NCBI GenBank assembly: GCA_040376705.1
Contig: JBEIQE010000010.1
Coordinates: forward strand, 21,227 to 85,226
Origin: JBEIQE01 sp040376705
GTDB taxonomy: Bacteria > Pseudomonadota > Alphaproteobacteria > UBA2400
Direction of reading: 5' to 3'
DNA: 64,000 nucleotides
Both the position numbers and the translations under genes were made by a program. Position 1 is the stretch's first letter; every line of letters starts with the position of its first letter. The notes under the pieces are model-generated. The model had not been told where the DNA came from. It was given only the letters and a program-made list of their open reading frames with translations, and did no database searches. Of this stretch, positions 23,788 to 32,114 are shown piece after piece.

Positions 23788-24765
23788 CTAAATTACATTC
23801 TGTAAGAATTTATAATATACAGGCAATCCGATCAGAATATTAAACGGAAATGTTATGCCAAGCGATAACGGCAAATAAATTTCGGCCCGTGCTTGCGGCA
23901 AGGCAAGCCGCATAGCTGCTGGTACAGCAATATAGGAAGCACTGGCACAAAGAGTGACAAACAGAAATGAAGTACCAAAGTCGCTTCCTGTAACCCAGCA
24001 GATGGCAGTTCCTATCAGTGCACCGATAATAGGCATGTAAATGCCAAATGCTACGAGCGGCCAGCCTAACTTGAGCAGGTTTTGTTTGTTTCTGGCGACG
24101 AGTAACCCCATATCAAGCAGGAAGAAGCAGAGAAATCCCTGAAAGGGCTTACTGAGGAAGGCGCCGATCTTGTTCATTCCGTTCTGGCCAGTAACGCTAC
24201 CAATTATAAATGATCCTAAAAGCAGTAAAACGGCACCGTTAGTCATTACCTCGCGAACTAAATCTCCCGATGTGCTCGCGGATGATTCTTTCTGCTCAAG
24301 CCTGCCGGCCAGAATTAGGCCCGAGCCGATGGCAGGGGCTTCCATTAATGCCAGGATAGCTACAATGTAACCTGCATATATAATATTATTTATTTCAAGA
24401 TAAGAAACGGCAGCTGCAAAAGTAACCATGCTTACTGAGCCGTAATGGGCAGAGACAGCAGCAGCATTGGCCCTGTCGAGTTCGGTTGTAGCTTTCAATA
24501 GCCAGAAACCGATGACCGGCTGCATAAATCCGACGCCGATGCCTGCGATAGCCAGCAGAAGCGCATCAATCCCCAGAGCGTCTGATTCTGATAGGGCTAC
24601 GCCGCCTTTAAAGCCAATTGCCATCATCAGGTATAATGCGAAATATCTGCTGATGCTCTCTGGTACTGTGAGATCCGACCTTATAAAACCTGCAAATAAG
24701 CCCAACAGGAAAAAGAGAACGGGTGGCGAGAGCAGGCTCATACTAATAAGTTCAGTGCTAGTCAT
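23788..24765 (-). CDS. sbtA: SbtA-type sodium-dependent bicarbonate transporter family protein
   Basis: The 325-residue protein has about ten membrane helices in two inverted halves and the SbtA signature phrases LFFLLGLFAGFIRSDL, MMAIGFKGGVALSES and SAHYGSVSMVTFAAA, followed by a charged central loop (EQKESSASTSGD). SbtA proteins import bicarbonate with sodium; non-cyanobacterial members are often called permeases without proof. The ATG at 24765 has GGAGG eight bases upstream, better than the start at 24795. It is divergent from a LysR regulator 91 bases away, a common arrangement for inorganic-carbon genes. A decayed second copy lies at 32770-33160. Confidence 0.88.
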   Translation of the reverse strand: MTSTELISMSLLSPPVLFFLLGLFAGFIRSDLTVPESISRYFALYLMMAIGFKGGVALSESDALGIDALLLAIAGIGVGFMQPVIGFWLLKATTELDRANAAAVSAHYGSVSMVTFAAAVSYLEINNIIYAGYIVAILALMEAPAIGSGLILAGRLEQKESSASTSGDLVREVMTNGAVLLLLGSFIIGSVTGQNGMNKIGAFLSKPFQGFLCFFLLDMGLLVARNKQNLLKLGWPLVAFGIYMPIIGALIGTAICWVTGSDFGTSFLFVTLCASASYIAVPAAMRLALPQARAEIYLPLSLGITFPFNILIGLPVYYKFLQNVI

Positions 24766-24856
24766 TTTGACCTCCAGCACCGTGATAGCGAGCACTTTTA
24801 AATATGTTAAATTTATAGTATTAAAGAGAGTAATTGAATTTACTCATGGATATAAA

Positions 24857-25708
24857 ATGCCTTTTCATGTGGATACCCTTATTCTCAAAAGCTTTGTGGC
24901 CATAGCCGAGACGGGAAGTTTTAGCAGAGCCGCAGAAACTGTCGGCAGAAGTCAATCTGCGGTCAGTCTGCAAATCCAGAAGCTGGAAGAGAATCTGAAC
25001 TGCGCACTGTTTGAACGGGGCAAAAACATTGCCCTTACCGAACAGGGGGAAATCTTCCTTGGATACGCGCGGCGTATGATTGAGCTGCAGTGGGAAGCTT
25101 TCAGTCGCCTCAACGAGCCTGAAATGAAGGGAACCATTACCTTGGGCACGCCTGAGGATTTTGCAACGCATTATCTCCCAGCCATCCTTGCCAGCTTTGC
25201 CAAACAGCATCCTCGGGTGCAATTACATGTGGTCTGCGATCTTACGTTAAATCTGGTCAAACAGTTTAATCAGGGGCATCTCGACCTGATACTGGTTAAG
25301 CGAGACCCGGAACGGGTTAAGGGCGGTACGAAAGTCTGGAAAGAGCCGCTTGTATGGGTAGCTTCCGAACATTACGAATCTAACGCACCTATAAAACTCG
25401 TTCTTGCGCCACAACCTTGTATTTATAGGGCGCGTGCACTGGCAGCACTCGATAGGTCGAGGAAAAGCTGGGAGATTGTTTATACCAGCCCCAGCCTTGC
25501 CGGCTCCATTGCTGCGGTAAGGGCTGGCCTTGGAATTACAATCTTGCCGGCGCGCATGGTTCCGGCAGGCTTAAACGTTGTCACAACTTCGCTCAAACTT
25601 CCCCATCTTGCCGATTCTGAAATCGCATTACTTAAAAAAGATAATCTATCCGTAGCCGGAAAGGCTCTCTTCAGCCACATAACATCCTGTCTGGAGAACC
25701 ATGGCTGA
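24857..25708 (+). CDS. LysR family transcriptional regulator, probably of the divergent sbtA
   Basis: The 283-residue protein starts with the LysR winged helix-turn-helix: LKSFVAIAETGSFSRAAETV, then GRSQSAVSLQIQKLEENL, and the effector domain begins KGTITLGTPEDFATHYLP. The ATG at 24857 is the normal LysR start; the open frame further upstream runs antisense through sbtA and is not coding. By position it probably controls sbtA and the operon after it. LysR sites (T-N11-A) would be expected in 24766-24856; I see A/T-rich half repeats there but no convincing single site. The effector is unknown. Confidence 0.88.
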   Translation: MPFHVDTLILKSFVAIAETGSFSRAAETVGRSQSAVSLQIQKLEENLNCALFERGKNIALTEQGEIFLGYARRMIELQWEAFSRLNEPEMKGTITLGTPEDFATHYLPAILASFAKQHPRVQLHVVCDLTLNLVKQFNQGHLDLILVKRDPERVKGGTKVWKEPLVWVASEHYESNAPIKLVLAPQPCIYRARALAALDRSRKSWEIVYTSPSLAGSIAAVRAGLGITILPARMVPAGLNVVTTSLKLPHLADSEIALLKKDNLSVAGKALFSHITSCLENHG

Positions 25709-25850
25709 TGGCTGCAGCTCCGACCCAGCTTATTTGCAAAACTCATCATAATACTTTATTAATTGATAATACCAATATTATCCGAAACGGCTTGCGAAGC
25801 AGGGCAGTGCTACACTATATCTAAGTTATGAAGCGGGCCGGGCCCCTCTG

Positions 25851-25970
25851 GTAATGGAAATGTATATTTCTATTACGATGTCGGACCGCATCGGGAGTAT
25901 TCCCGGTGTCGGTTTCTATTGAAAAACTGCCACCTGGAACTCCTGAACGTGTAACGCGAAGGAGGAAAAC
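25851..25970 (+). promoter_or_regulatory. Structured leader RNA candidate with sequestered ribosome binding site
   Basis: Three stem-loops can be drawn by eye. The first is 25851-25876, an 11-pair stem (one G-U) closed by a gtat loop. The second is 25885-25913, with eight pairs around a gtat loop and four more below a bulged T. The third pairs CTCCT at 25940-25944 with AGGAG at 25960-25964, which is the ribosome binding site of the gene starting at 25971; a small inner helix (CGT/ACG) lies inside it. Pairing of the ribosome site suggests translational control. I cannot match it to a named riboswitch class; the yybP-ykoY motif is not visible. Confidence 0.45.
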
Positions 25971-26177
25971 ATGTCAGTTAAGCTTCTAAAGTCACTTCTT
26001 TTCAAGATCAGTCAAATTCAGATGCAGATAGAGCGTGAGCAGCAGCGTCCACGTGCTGACTGGCTGCGCTTGTTGAGGCTTAAGAAAGTCCGGCTGCTGC
26101 TTAGCGAGAGACTTTATCTTATGTTTGGTATTCCGCCACACCGGCTACAGCCGTGCAGAGTCAACCAGAGGCGTTGA
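25971..26177 (+). CDS. Small DUF465/YdcH-like protein, 68 aa
   Basis: The ATG has a strong AGGAGG at seven bases. The product is basic and helical; its centre (IEREQQRPRADWLRLLRLKKVRLLLSERLYLM, in parts: EQQRPRADWLRLL and LRLKKVRLLLSERLYLM) matches the short YdcH/DUF465 pattern of an E-x-x-R-P-x-x-D segment followed by L-K-K-x-K-L-x-L. That family is 60-80 residues long and of unknown function. It is placed between two structured RNA segments and precedes the TerC genes, so it may be a member of that operon or a regulatory leader peptide. Confidence 0.68.
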   Translation: MSVKLLKSLLFKISQIQMQIEREQQRPRADWLRLLRLKKVRLLLSERLYLMFGIPPHRLQPCRVNQRR

Positions 26178-26192
26178 GCGTGGTTACTGAGC

Positions 26193-26270
26193 CCTCACGA
26201 TAACAAGCATGGATTGTTTATCGGGCCAGTGTTCGTCGTTGTGAGGCGTCCCGCCTGGTGCGGGACGTCT
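26193..26270 (+). promoter_or_regulatory. Structured intergenic RNA candidate upstream of terC with alternative pairings
   Basis: CCTCAC at 26193-26198 can pair with GTGAGG at 26241-26246, enclosing a stem GATAACAA/TTGTTTATC at 26199-26222. The same GTGAGG end also extends an 11-pair hairpin at 26244-26270 whose core is CGTCCCGC/GCGGGACG. The two structures therefore compete for three bases. There is no T-run after the hairpin, so a rho-independent terminator is not supported; control of translation or mRNA processing is possible. TerC genes are often under the manganese riboswitch yybP-ykoY, but I do not see its conserved loops here. Confidence 0.4.
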
Positions 26271-26298
26271 TGAATAAACCAGATATCGGAAAAGCATT

Positions 26299-27291
26299 AT
26301 GGATCTACTTCTCCAGTCTCTAAACTCTGACTTTCTGGGCAAAGATGTCTGGATGTGGCTGACTTTTATAACTCTTGTCATTGGCCTTCTGGCTTTCGAT
26401 CTCGGTGTTTTACATAAAGAAAACAAGGTAATTGAGGCGCGGGAAAGCCTGCTCTTGTGCGCGGGTTACATCGCTATTGCCCTTCTGTTCGGTATCTGGG
26501 TTTGGTGGGAATTGGGAGCTGAATCCGGCATGAACTACATGACGGGTTTCTTTATCGAGAAGACACTGGCTCTCGATAACATTTTCATCATTTCGCTGAT
26601 TTTTGCTTATCTGAATATTCCCCAACAGTATCAGCATAGGGTTTTGTTCTGGGGTATTCTGGGCGTTATCATTCTGCGTGGCATTATGATCGCTCTTGGC
26701 GCTACGCTTATTAGTGAATTCAGCTGGATTTTGTATATCTTTGGCTTCTTCCTTATACTCACAGGCGTAAAGATGCTTTTTGCGGGTACCGAGCAGGCAT
26801 CCATAGGCGATAGCAAGCTGATTGCATTTTTACGTACACGCATGCGGGTTACCGACAAACTCGAAGGTCAAAGTTTCTTTATCCGGCAAGCTGATCCTAA
26901 AACAGGCAAGATTGTTCGCTACGTTACACCGCTATTTCTGGCTCTGCTCATGATTGAATTTGTAGATCTAATTTTTGCGGTAGATTCAATTCCTGCAATC
27001 TTCGCGATTACAACTGACCCCTACATTGTCTACACCAGCAATATATTTGCTATACTTGGCTTGCGGGCTCTCTATTTTGCACTTGCTGCGATGATGCACC
27101 GCTTTATTTATCTCAAGTATGCGCTTTCTGCCGTTTTGATCTTCATCGGCGGTAAGATATTCTGGAGCCATCTAGTGGGTAAGGTAGAGCCTAGTGTGTC
27201 TCTTGGCGTAACAATAGGTATTCTTGCTACTGGAATAATCTGGTCGCTTGTCAAAACCCGTCATCAAAAATCGGTCATTGAAGATTCGTAA
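26299..27291 (+). CDS. TerC/Alx family integral membrane protein
   Basis: The 330-residue protein has about nine membrane helices. Family marks are FFIEKTLALDNIFIISLIF near residue 92 and FAVDSIPAIFAITTDPYIVYTSN near residue 227 (cited in parts as FAVDSIPAIF and DPYIVYTSN), the two acidic membrane motifs conserved in TerC/Alx. Alx exports manganese in enterobacteria and works at high pH; TerC homologues load metals onto exoenzymes in Bacillus. Length matches Alx. It follows a structured intergenic RNA and precedes a second, shorter TerC by 74 bases. No tellurite genes of the classical terABDEF set are present. Confidence 0.92.
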   Translation: MDLLLQSLNSDFLGKDVWMWLTFITLVIGLLAFDLGVLHKENKVIEARESLLLCAGYIAIALLFGIWVWWELGAESGMNYMTGFFIEKTLALDNIFIISLIFAYLNIPQQYQHRVLFWGILGVIILRGIMIALGATLISEFSWILYIFGFFLILTGVKMLFAGTEQASIGDSKLIAFLRTRMRVTDKLEGQSFFIRQADPKTGKIVRYVTPLFLALLMIEFVDLIFAVDSIPAIFAITTDPYIVYTSNIFAILGLRALYFALAAMMHRFIYLKYALSAVLIFIGGKIFWSHLVGKVEPSVSLGVTIGILATGIIWSLVKTRHQKSVIEDS

Positions 27292-27365
27292 ACGGCCTGA
27301 ACATTACCGGTTACTGCATAATTATTGCTTCTTATTGGGTAAACGAGGTTACTGGAGGGAATAAG

Positions 27366-28079
27366 ATGTTTGAGTGGATTTATATGCCAGAGGCATGGAT
27401 AGCGCTGGCAACACTGACAACACTCGAGATCGTTCTTGGCGTTGATAACATCATATTCATTTCCATTCTGGCTGGAAAATTGCCTGAACATCAGCGCAAC
27501 CTCGCGCGTCAGATTGGTATAGCTGTAGCTGCTGTGAGCCGGCTTGTACTGCTGTTTGCTATTGCCTGGATAGTCTCCTTAACCGCTACCGTATTTACGG
27601 TGCTTGGCAATGAAATATCTTGGCGTGACATAATCTTAATCAGCGGCGGCGTATTCCTGATCATGAAGGCCGTCAATGAAATGCATGTCAAGCTCGAGGG
27701 AAATAAGAATAATCTGGCAAGTCAGGCGCAGGCTACATTTGCCTTTGTCATACTGCAGATCATGCTGCTTGATGCAGTATTCGCGCTCGATTCAATCATT
27801 ACAGCTGTGGGCATGACAGAGCATATTAGTGTGATGGTCATTGCAGTACTGTTGGCTACAGCAGTTATGGTGTTTCTGGCTAAAGCCATTCACGAATTTG
27901 TACAGAGGCACCCGACTGTAAAGATACTTGCACTGGCCTTCCTCTTGCTAATTGGCGTTGTTCTAATCGCCGATGGGCTTGGCGAGCCGGTGCCAAAGGG
28001 TTATCTTTATTTCTCTATGGCGTTTGCAGTTTTTGTAGAACTCCTCAACATCAGATACAGGAAAGTATCCAGTTCATGA
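27366..28079 (+). CDS. TerC family membrane protein, short (YoaE/YegH N-terminal type)
   Basis: The 237-residue protein has about seven membrane helices with the two TerC motifs TTLEIVLGVDNIIFISIL near residue 26 and MLLDAVFALDSIITAVGM near residue 141. It corresponds to the short TerC form without CBS or CorC domains. The ATG has TGGAGGG eight bases upstream. Together with the longer TerC just before it, this gives two divergent members of one metal-handling family in tandem, suggesting non-redundant roles or a heteromeric unit. Confidence 0.9.
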   Translation: MFEWIYMPEAWIALATLTTLEIVLGVDNIIFISILAGKLPEHQRNLARQIGIAVAAVSRLVLLFAIAWIVSLTATVFTVLGNEISWRDIILISGGVFLIMKAVNEMHVKLEGNKNNLASQAQATFAFVILQIMLLDAVFALDSIITAVGMTEHISVMVIAVLLATAVMVFLAKAIHEFVQRHPTVKILALAFLLLIGVVLIADGLGEPVPKGYLYFSMAFAVFVELLNIRYRKVSSS

Positions 28080-28176
28080 TGCTGGCTGTGCTGATGGTTA
28101 TGAGGTCCGAGGAGATTTTTAGGCTTCCAGCCATTGGATGTGCAGCATAGTATGAGACTGGAGCAGGAGTAGGACT

Positions 28177-28839
28177 ATGGCTGATTTTTCTGATATTCAT
28201 TGGCTAGAATTATTCACGGCGCTTGACCATTTCATTTTTAATCTTGCGGTAAATCATGAATTCATGATTTTCGTGATTTTGTTTCTTATTATTTTTCTAG
28301 AGACAGCTCTGCTGCCGTTCACATTCTTCCCGGGGGATTCATTGCTGTTTGTAACTGGTGCGGTAGCGGCTACCGGTGCAGTAGATCCGGTAGTGCTGAT
28401 GCTGGTTCTAATTTCTGCGGCCATACTGGGCAATGCAGCTGGTTTCATGCTTGGAAAGTCTCTAGGCAAGCAAATTTACAAACGTGAATATTCTTGGCTG
28501 GACCGCGAGAAAATCGATAAGACTAGGCGCTTTTATGAAAAGCATGGTGCTGTTGCCCTTATCATCGCAAGATTTATTCCGGTAGTTCGGTCTGGCGCAC
28601 CGCTTGTTGCAGGAGCGGCGGGAATGCCTGCGGGTAAGTTCCATCTTTACAGCATTATAGGGGCGGCAATCTGGGTAATCAGTCTTGTCGGCGCGGGGCT
28701 GCTGTTCGGTGACATTCCCGCAGTTAAGGATAATCTTGGCATAATCCTGATTCTGGGCATGAGTATTGTTATTGTGCCAATTACGCTTATGGCAGTATGG
28801 CAAACGTTAAGAAAAATTGTCGCACAGGGTAGTAAATAG
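28177..28839 (+). CDS. DedA family (SNARE-associated/VTT domain) membrane protein
   Basis: The 220-residue protein has the DedA pattern: FLETALLPFTFFPGDSLLF (E and the P-G-D-S motif), a membrane segment with AILGNAAGFMLGK (G-x-x-x-G-Y/F), then FYEKHGAVALIIARFIPVVRS with the F-x-R-x-x-P motif and GAPLVAGAAGMP. DedA proteins include UPF-lipid (undecaprenyl phosphate and phospholipid) transporters that affect membrane stress, pH and antibiotic tolerance. It is placed 97 bases after the short TerC gene in the same direction. Confidence 0.92.
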   Translation: MADFSDIHWLELFTALDHFIFNLAVNHEFMIFVILFLIIFLETALLPFTFFPGDSLLFVTGAVAATGAVDPVVLMLVLISAAILGNAAGFMLGKSLGKQIYKREYSWLDREKIDKTRRFYEKHGAVALIIARFIPVVRSGAPLVAGAAGMPAGKFHLYSIIGAAIWVISLVGAGLLFGDIPAVKDNLGIILILGMSIVIVPITLMAVWQTLRKIVAQGSK

Positions 28840-28964
28840 CCATCAGAATTTTACTTCGGCATGCTTGATGTCTGTTCTGTAACTATATCGATGAATTGGC
28901 ACCTTTCCTTCTCACGGAAGGTCCTTAAAATAGACTAATAGTGTTCACTCGGGAGTTTTGTGAA

Positions 28965-30137
28965 ATGTCGACATCTCTGATGCAGTATCTTGATCGTGCC
29001 ATGGTCAAACTCGATGACCTTGGTCTTTTGCCGAAGCAGCAACAAGAAGCCCCTGTAATGGCGTTGATCAAGCAGGTCGCCGAGTATGATCAGGAGAAAA
29101 TGGCTCTGATCGCCCGGACGCTATCACAAACCTCACTTTTTAATGAGGTGGTGCGTGAGCAGGTACAGGAGATGCGCTATGGCGAACGCTATGAGGCTAT
29201 TGCCGGTATGTTTGATTCCATCCGTGACGACGCCAAGGCGATGGTCGATCAGGTTGAGGACGGTAAGCTAGACACTTTCGAGCGGATGTCTAATTTCTGG
29301 ATGAAAACTACCCGTGGCGATATTCCTGAGCGCTTTCGCAAGATCAAGGATACCTATCTTGATGTTTCGGCAGACACGAAGGATCAGATTGCACGCGAGA
29401 CCATTATCCTTGAGGCCTATCAGGATTTTCGAGGCGCTATGAAGCAGGCAGAAATCCTGGCGTTTGAGGTATTGCAGGTAGCTGAAAAGCGGCTGGAAGA
29501 GCGGCAGGCCGATCTTAAGGCCGCTAACGACATTGTTGTTGCCCATCAGGGGACAGATGCAGCAGAGCGGGCGCGACTGGAACTGGCGCGCGATGAAAAG
29601 CTGCGTGCCTTGCAGGAGGAAGATGCGCGCTATCAGATTGCTAAGGACTTATCCGATAACCTCACAGTAGGTTACAATACTTCTGAAGTGGTTATGGCGC
29701 GCCTCATGCAGACCACCAGCGCAAAGAATCGTGTTTATGTTCAATCTGTCAGCTTCTTTGCCACTAATGAGACAGTTCTTACTGCACTTTCAGCCTCATT
29801 CACCGGACTGCATGGACTGCATGAAAGCACCCAGACGCTGAATAAGATGAAAGAAGGCGTGGAAAAATCACTCGAAACTCTGGCCGAGATCGGCAATCGC
29901 GTGCAGGAAGAAGCTCTCAAGGCTGGATATGGCCCGACCGTGCGCGCAGAAGCAGTTAAAAAGCTGGTTGATGCTGTCGTCCAGTATCAGGAGAAATCGC
30001 GTGAGATCGTTCTCGAGATGCGTAAGCTCTCGACAAAAAATGCCGAGGAAATCCGCGAGATCGTAGAAGATGGCAAGTCGCGCATGGCTAGATTGGCCCG
30101 GCAGGATATTCATCGTACCTCCGCGCTTGTGGCATGA
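28965..30137 (+). CDS. Helical cytoplasmic protein, 390 aa, TelA-like in architecture
   Basis: The protein is almost fully helical, without signal peptide or membrane segment. Residues 150-230 form a strong coiled coil (EKRLEERQADLKAANDIV, ERARLELARDEKLRALQEED), followed by a region VYVQSVSFFATNETVLTALSAS that resembles the centre of TelA/YaaN toxic-anion-resistance proteins, and a C-terminal amphipathic helix. I do not claim membership of TelA, only a similar layout. The ATG at 28965 has GGGAG ten bases upstream. Its end overlaps the next gene in an ATGA, so this is the first member of a tight three-gene set. Confidence 0.72.
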   Translation: MSTSLMQYLDRAMVKLDDLGLLPKQQQEAPVMALIKQVAEYDQEKMALIARTLSQTSLFNEVVREQVQEMRYGERYEAIAGMFDSIRDDAKAMVDQVEDGKLDTFERMSNFWMKTTRGDIPERFRKIKDTYLDVSADTKDQIARETIILEAYQDFRGAMKQAEILAFEVLQVAEKRLEERQADLKAANDIVVAHQGTDAAERARLELARDEKLRALQEEDARYQIAKDLSDNLTVGYNTSEVVMARLMQTTSAKNRVYVQSVSFFATNETVLTALSASFTGLHGLHESTQTLNKMKEGVEKSLETLAEIGNRVQEEALKAGYGPTVRAEAVKKLVDAVVQYQEKSREIVLEMRKLSTKNAEEIREIVEDGKSRMARLARQDIHRTSALVA

Positions 30138-30526
30138 GTCTGCCTGATTCCAGAAACGCAGAGAAGGAACTCGACGATATCCTGCTGGCGATGGATGTTG
30201 TTGATACCTTGCGGCATAGCTCGCGTGTGGTCGAGCGCGAGCTGGATACAGTTGTTCAGGATGCGCAGCTGCTGGAGCGCTTGCGCACTATTTATGCCGC
30301 TCAGGGTCTGGTTGTACCCGATCATATTTTGCGTGAAGGCGTAACCGCTCTGCGTGAGGACCGCTTTGCCTATAGGCCAGCACCGCCATCTCTCTCGCGT
30401 CATCTGGCGGAGTGGTATGTCAACAATCAGAAGCTGACACCTTTTGTTATTTATGGGGCTCTTCTGCTGCTGCTTGTTGTTGTGGCATCTCTGGTTTTAA
30501 GCCTGCTGCCGGTAGGAGTGCCTTAG
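30134..30526 (+). CDS. DUF6384-like protein with one C-terminal membrane segment, 130 aa
   Basis: The first 80 residues are acidic and helical (ELDDILLAMDVVDTLRH, LLERLRTIYAAQGLVVPD, EGVTALREDRFAY), a pattern I associate with DUF6384 proteins; the assignment is from memory and moderate. The last 40 residues hold one membrane helix (FVIYGALLLLLVVVASLVLSLL, cited as VIYGALLLLLVVVASLVL), so the soluble part probably faces the cytoplasm. It overlaps the preceding gene by four bases and is followed after one base by the coiled-coil gene, so all three products should be made together and may form one complex on the inner membrane. Confidence 0.72.
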   Translation: MSLPDSRNAEKELDDILLAMDVVDTLRHSSRVVERELDTVVQDAQLLERLRTIYAAQGLVVPDHILREGVTALREDRFAYRPAPPSLSRHLAEWYVNNQKLTPFVIYGALLLLLVVVASLVLSLLPVGVP

Positions 30527-30527
30527 C

Positions 30528-31892
30528 ATGGGCCAGAGTGGTGCAGAAATTCTGTCTGACATTGACCGCAAAACCCAGAACGTGCGTGATAATCTTGCGC
30601 GGCTGAACGAGAAGGCCAGCCAGTTGCTGGTAGAGATCGAGCAGGAACGTCAGGTAGAGGCGCAGCTGTACCTGCAACTGGTTCAGGTCAATATATCGCA
30701 ATCCGGTGCCGGCTCTCTTCCTGCCTTACTGTCTGAGGCTGAACGTGAAGCGTTTCGTCTGTTCAAAAAGCGTGATGAGCTATTGGCGCGGCTTGATCAG
30801 CAGGCTCGGGCAATACAGAATTCATTGCATAGGCTTGAAGAAGATAGAGCTGCGAAAACTCATGGTCTTGAGACTGCGCGTTTGGCCTTGGCTGAGCTGC
30901 GGCAGGCCATTCTGCCTGATCTTAATAACCAGCCTGAATTCAAGGAAATAAACCGGGCTATTAGACAGATCAGTGAGCAGATTGAGCGGGTTGAGCAGAA
31001 GATTCCGGTTATTCAGCAGGATTACCAGCAAAAAATTCTGGCCTATCATGCTGATCCACTGTTCCAGCATTTATGGAAAGTCGAGTACGGTACAAGTGGC
31101 TATCGCCGCCAGCGGCTGTATCGCCTTCTCGATCAATGGGTCGCTCGTCTGTGCCGGTATGAGCCGGCACGGCGTAACTATGCTGTTCTTTCGGCCTTGC
31201 CGCAAAAGTTCGAACAGCACAAGCAGCTGTTAATTGATAATCGGGCTCATCAGGTTACAGTAAAGAACAGCTATATCGATAAAGCGGTTATGGCAGCTGG
31301 CGGTCAGGCACATCATGACCGTATTGAGGTTGTCCAGGCTGAGATACAGGCGCTGGATACAGATATCGCCCAATGCGAAGCAGAGTACAAAGCTGTGCTA
31401 AATGAAAAAAGCCTTGTCGTCTCCGGTCAGCATGCGGCCTCGCAAGCAGCAACTGCAGTGTTGGAGCGATTTTTCAAGAATAAGACTCTTATGCAGTTGA
31501 AAATTGATGCGACAGCTTCACCTACCCCGGAAGATGATGAAATTATTCGTAATCTCTACTCAACGCAGGAACGCATCCGCGCTAATGAAGTCAGGGTATC
31601 AGAGTATCGTGACCTCATCCTGATGGAGGAGAAACGTCTGGCTGATATCGAGTCAGTAAGGCGAACTTATAAGGATCATCACTATGACAGAGATGTACGC
31701 AAGCATGATGGCCAGACTTTTAGTGTTCTGCTCGGTCAGGTGCTGAGTGGTATTCTGACCAGCCACGTCTTTTGGCGCATCGTGGCCAAGCTGCTTGACG
31801 AGGTTTTTGATATCGATGATGTCTTTGAGAAGAAGGACCGCAGATATAAAAGATCCGATAATAGAAGGCGTTATGACGATGACGATGATTAA
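30528..31892 (+). CDS. Coiled-coil protein, 454 aa, with acidic tail
   Basis: The product is dominated by long coiled coils at about residues 10-60, 80-165 and 250-290 (for example LARLDQQARAIQNSLHRLEE and QISEQIERVEQKI). Between them is a conserved-looking basic segment (WKVEYGTSGYRRQRLYRLLDQW, quoted in part as YGTSGYRRQRLYRLLD). A short hydrophobic stretch near residue 405 (FSVLLGQVLSGILTSHVFW) is not clearly transmembrane. It ends in KKDRRYKRSDNRRRYDDDDD, basic then acidic. I know no family. Position at the end of the three-gene set and lack of signal peptide suggest a cytoplasmic scaffold partner. Confidence 0.72.
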   Translation: MGQSGAEILSDIDRKTQNVRDNLARLNEKASQLLVEIEQERQVEAQLYLQLVQVNISQSGAGSLPALLSEAEREAFRLFKKRDELLARLDQQARAIQNSLHRLEEDRAAKTHGLETARLALAELRQAILPDLNNQPEFKEINRAIRQISEQIERVEQKIPVIQQDYQQKILAYHADPLFQHLWKVEYGTSGYRRQRLYRLLDQWVARLCRYEPARRNYAVLSALPQKFEQHKQLLIDNRAHQVTVKNSYIDKAVMAAGGQAHHDRIEVVQAEIQALDTDIAQCEAEYKAVLNEKSLVVSGQHAASQAATAVLERFFKNKTLMQLKIDATASPTPEDDEIIRNLYSTQERIRANEVRVSEYRDLILMEEKRLADIESVRRTYKDHHYDRDVRKHDGQTFSVLLGQVLSGILTSHVFWRIVAKLLDEVFDIDDVFEKKDRRYKRSDNRRRYDDDDD

Positions 31893-32114
31893 TCAGGCCA
31901 CATAACACACCCCTATTTTTTTGATCAGGCCAATCATACGAATTGAATCGACAGATGAAAATATTCTCGAATGAATCTGAAAGTTACCCAACACTGATAC
32001 TGCAGAAAAATTATTGGCTGCTGAATAACGCCACCAGCATCAGCCTGAAATGAGACAGAGAGATTATTGGTAATGCCAGATGATAAGCTAATACCTATAA
32101 ATAAGTGCATTCAT

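Noticed and set aside
24467..24856. N-terminal extension of the LysR regulator
   Set aside because: The frame is open but lies antisense in sbtA and lacks LysR features; the usual LysR start is at 24857.
25851..26270. yybP-ykoY manganese riboswitch before the terC genes
   Set aside because: Expected from gene context, but the conserved loop sequences of that class are not visible, so I only report unnamed structured RNA.
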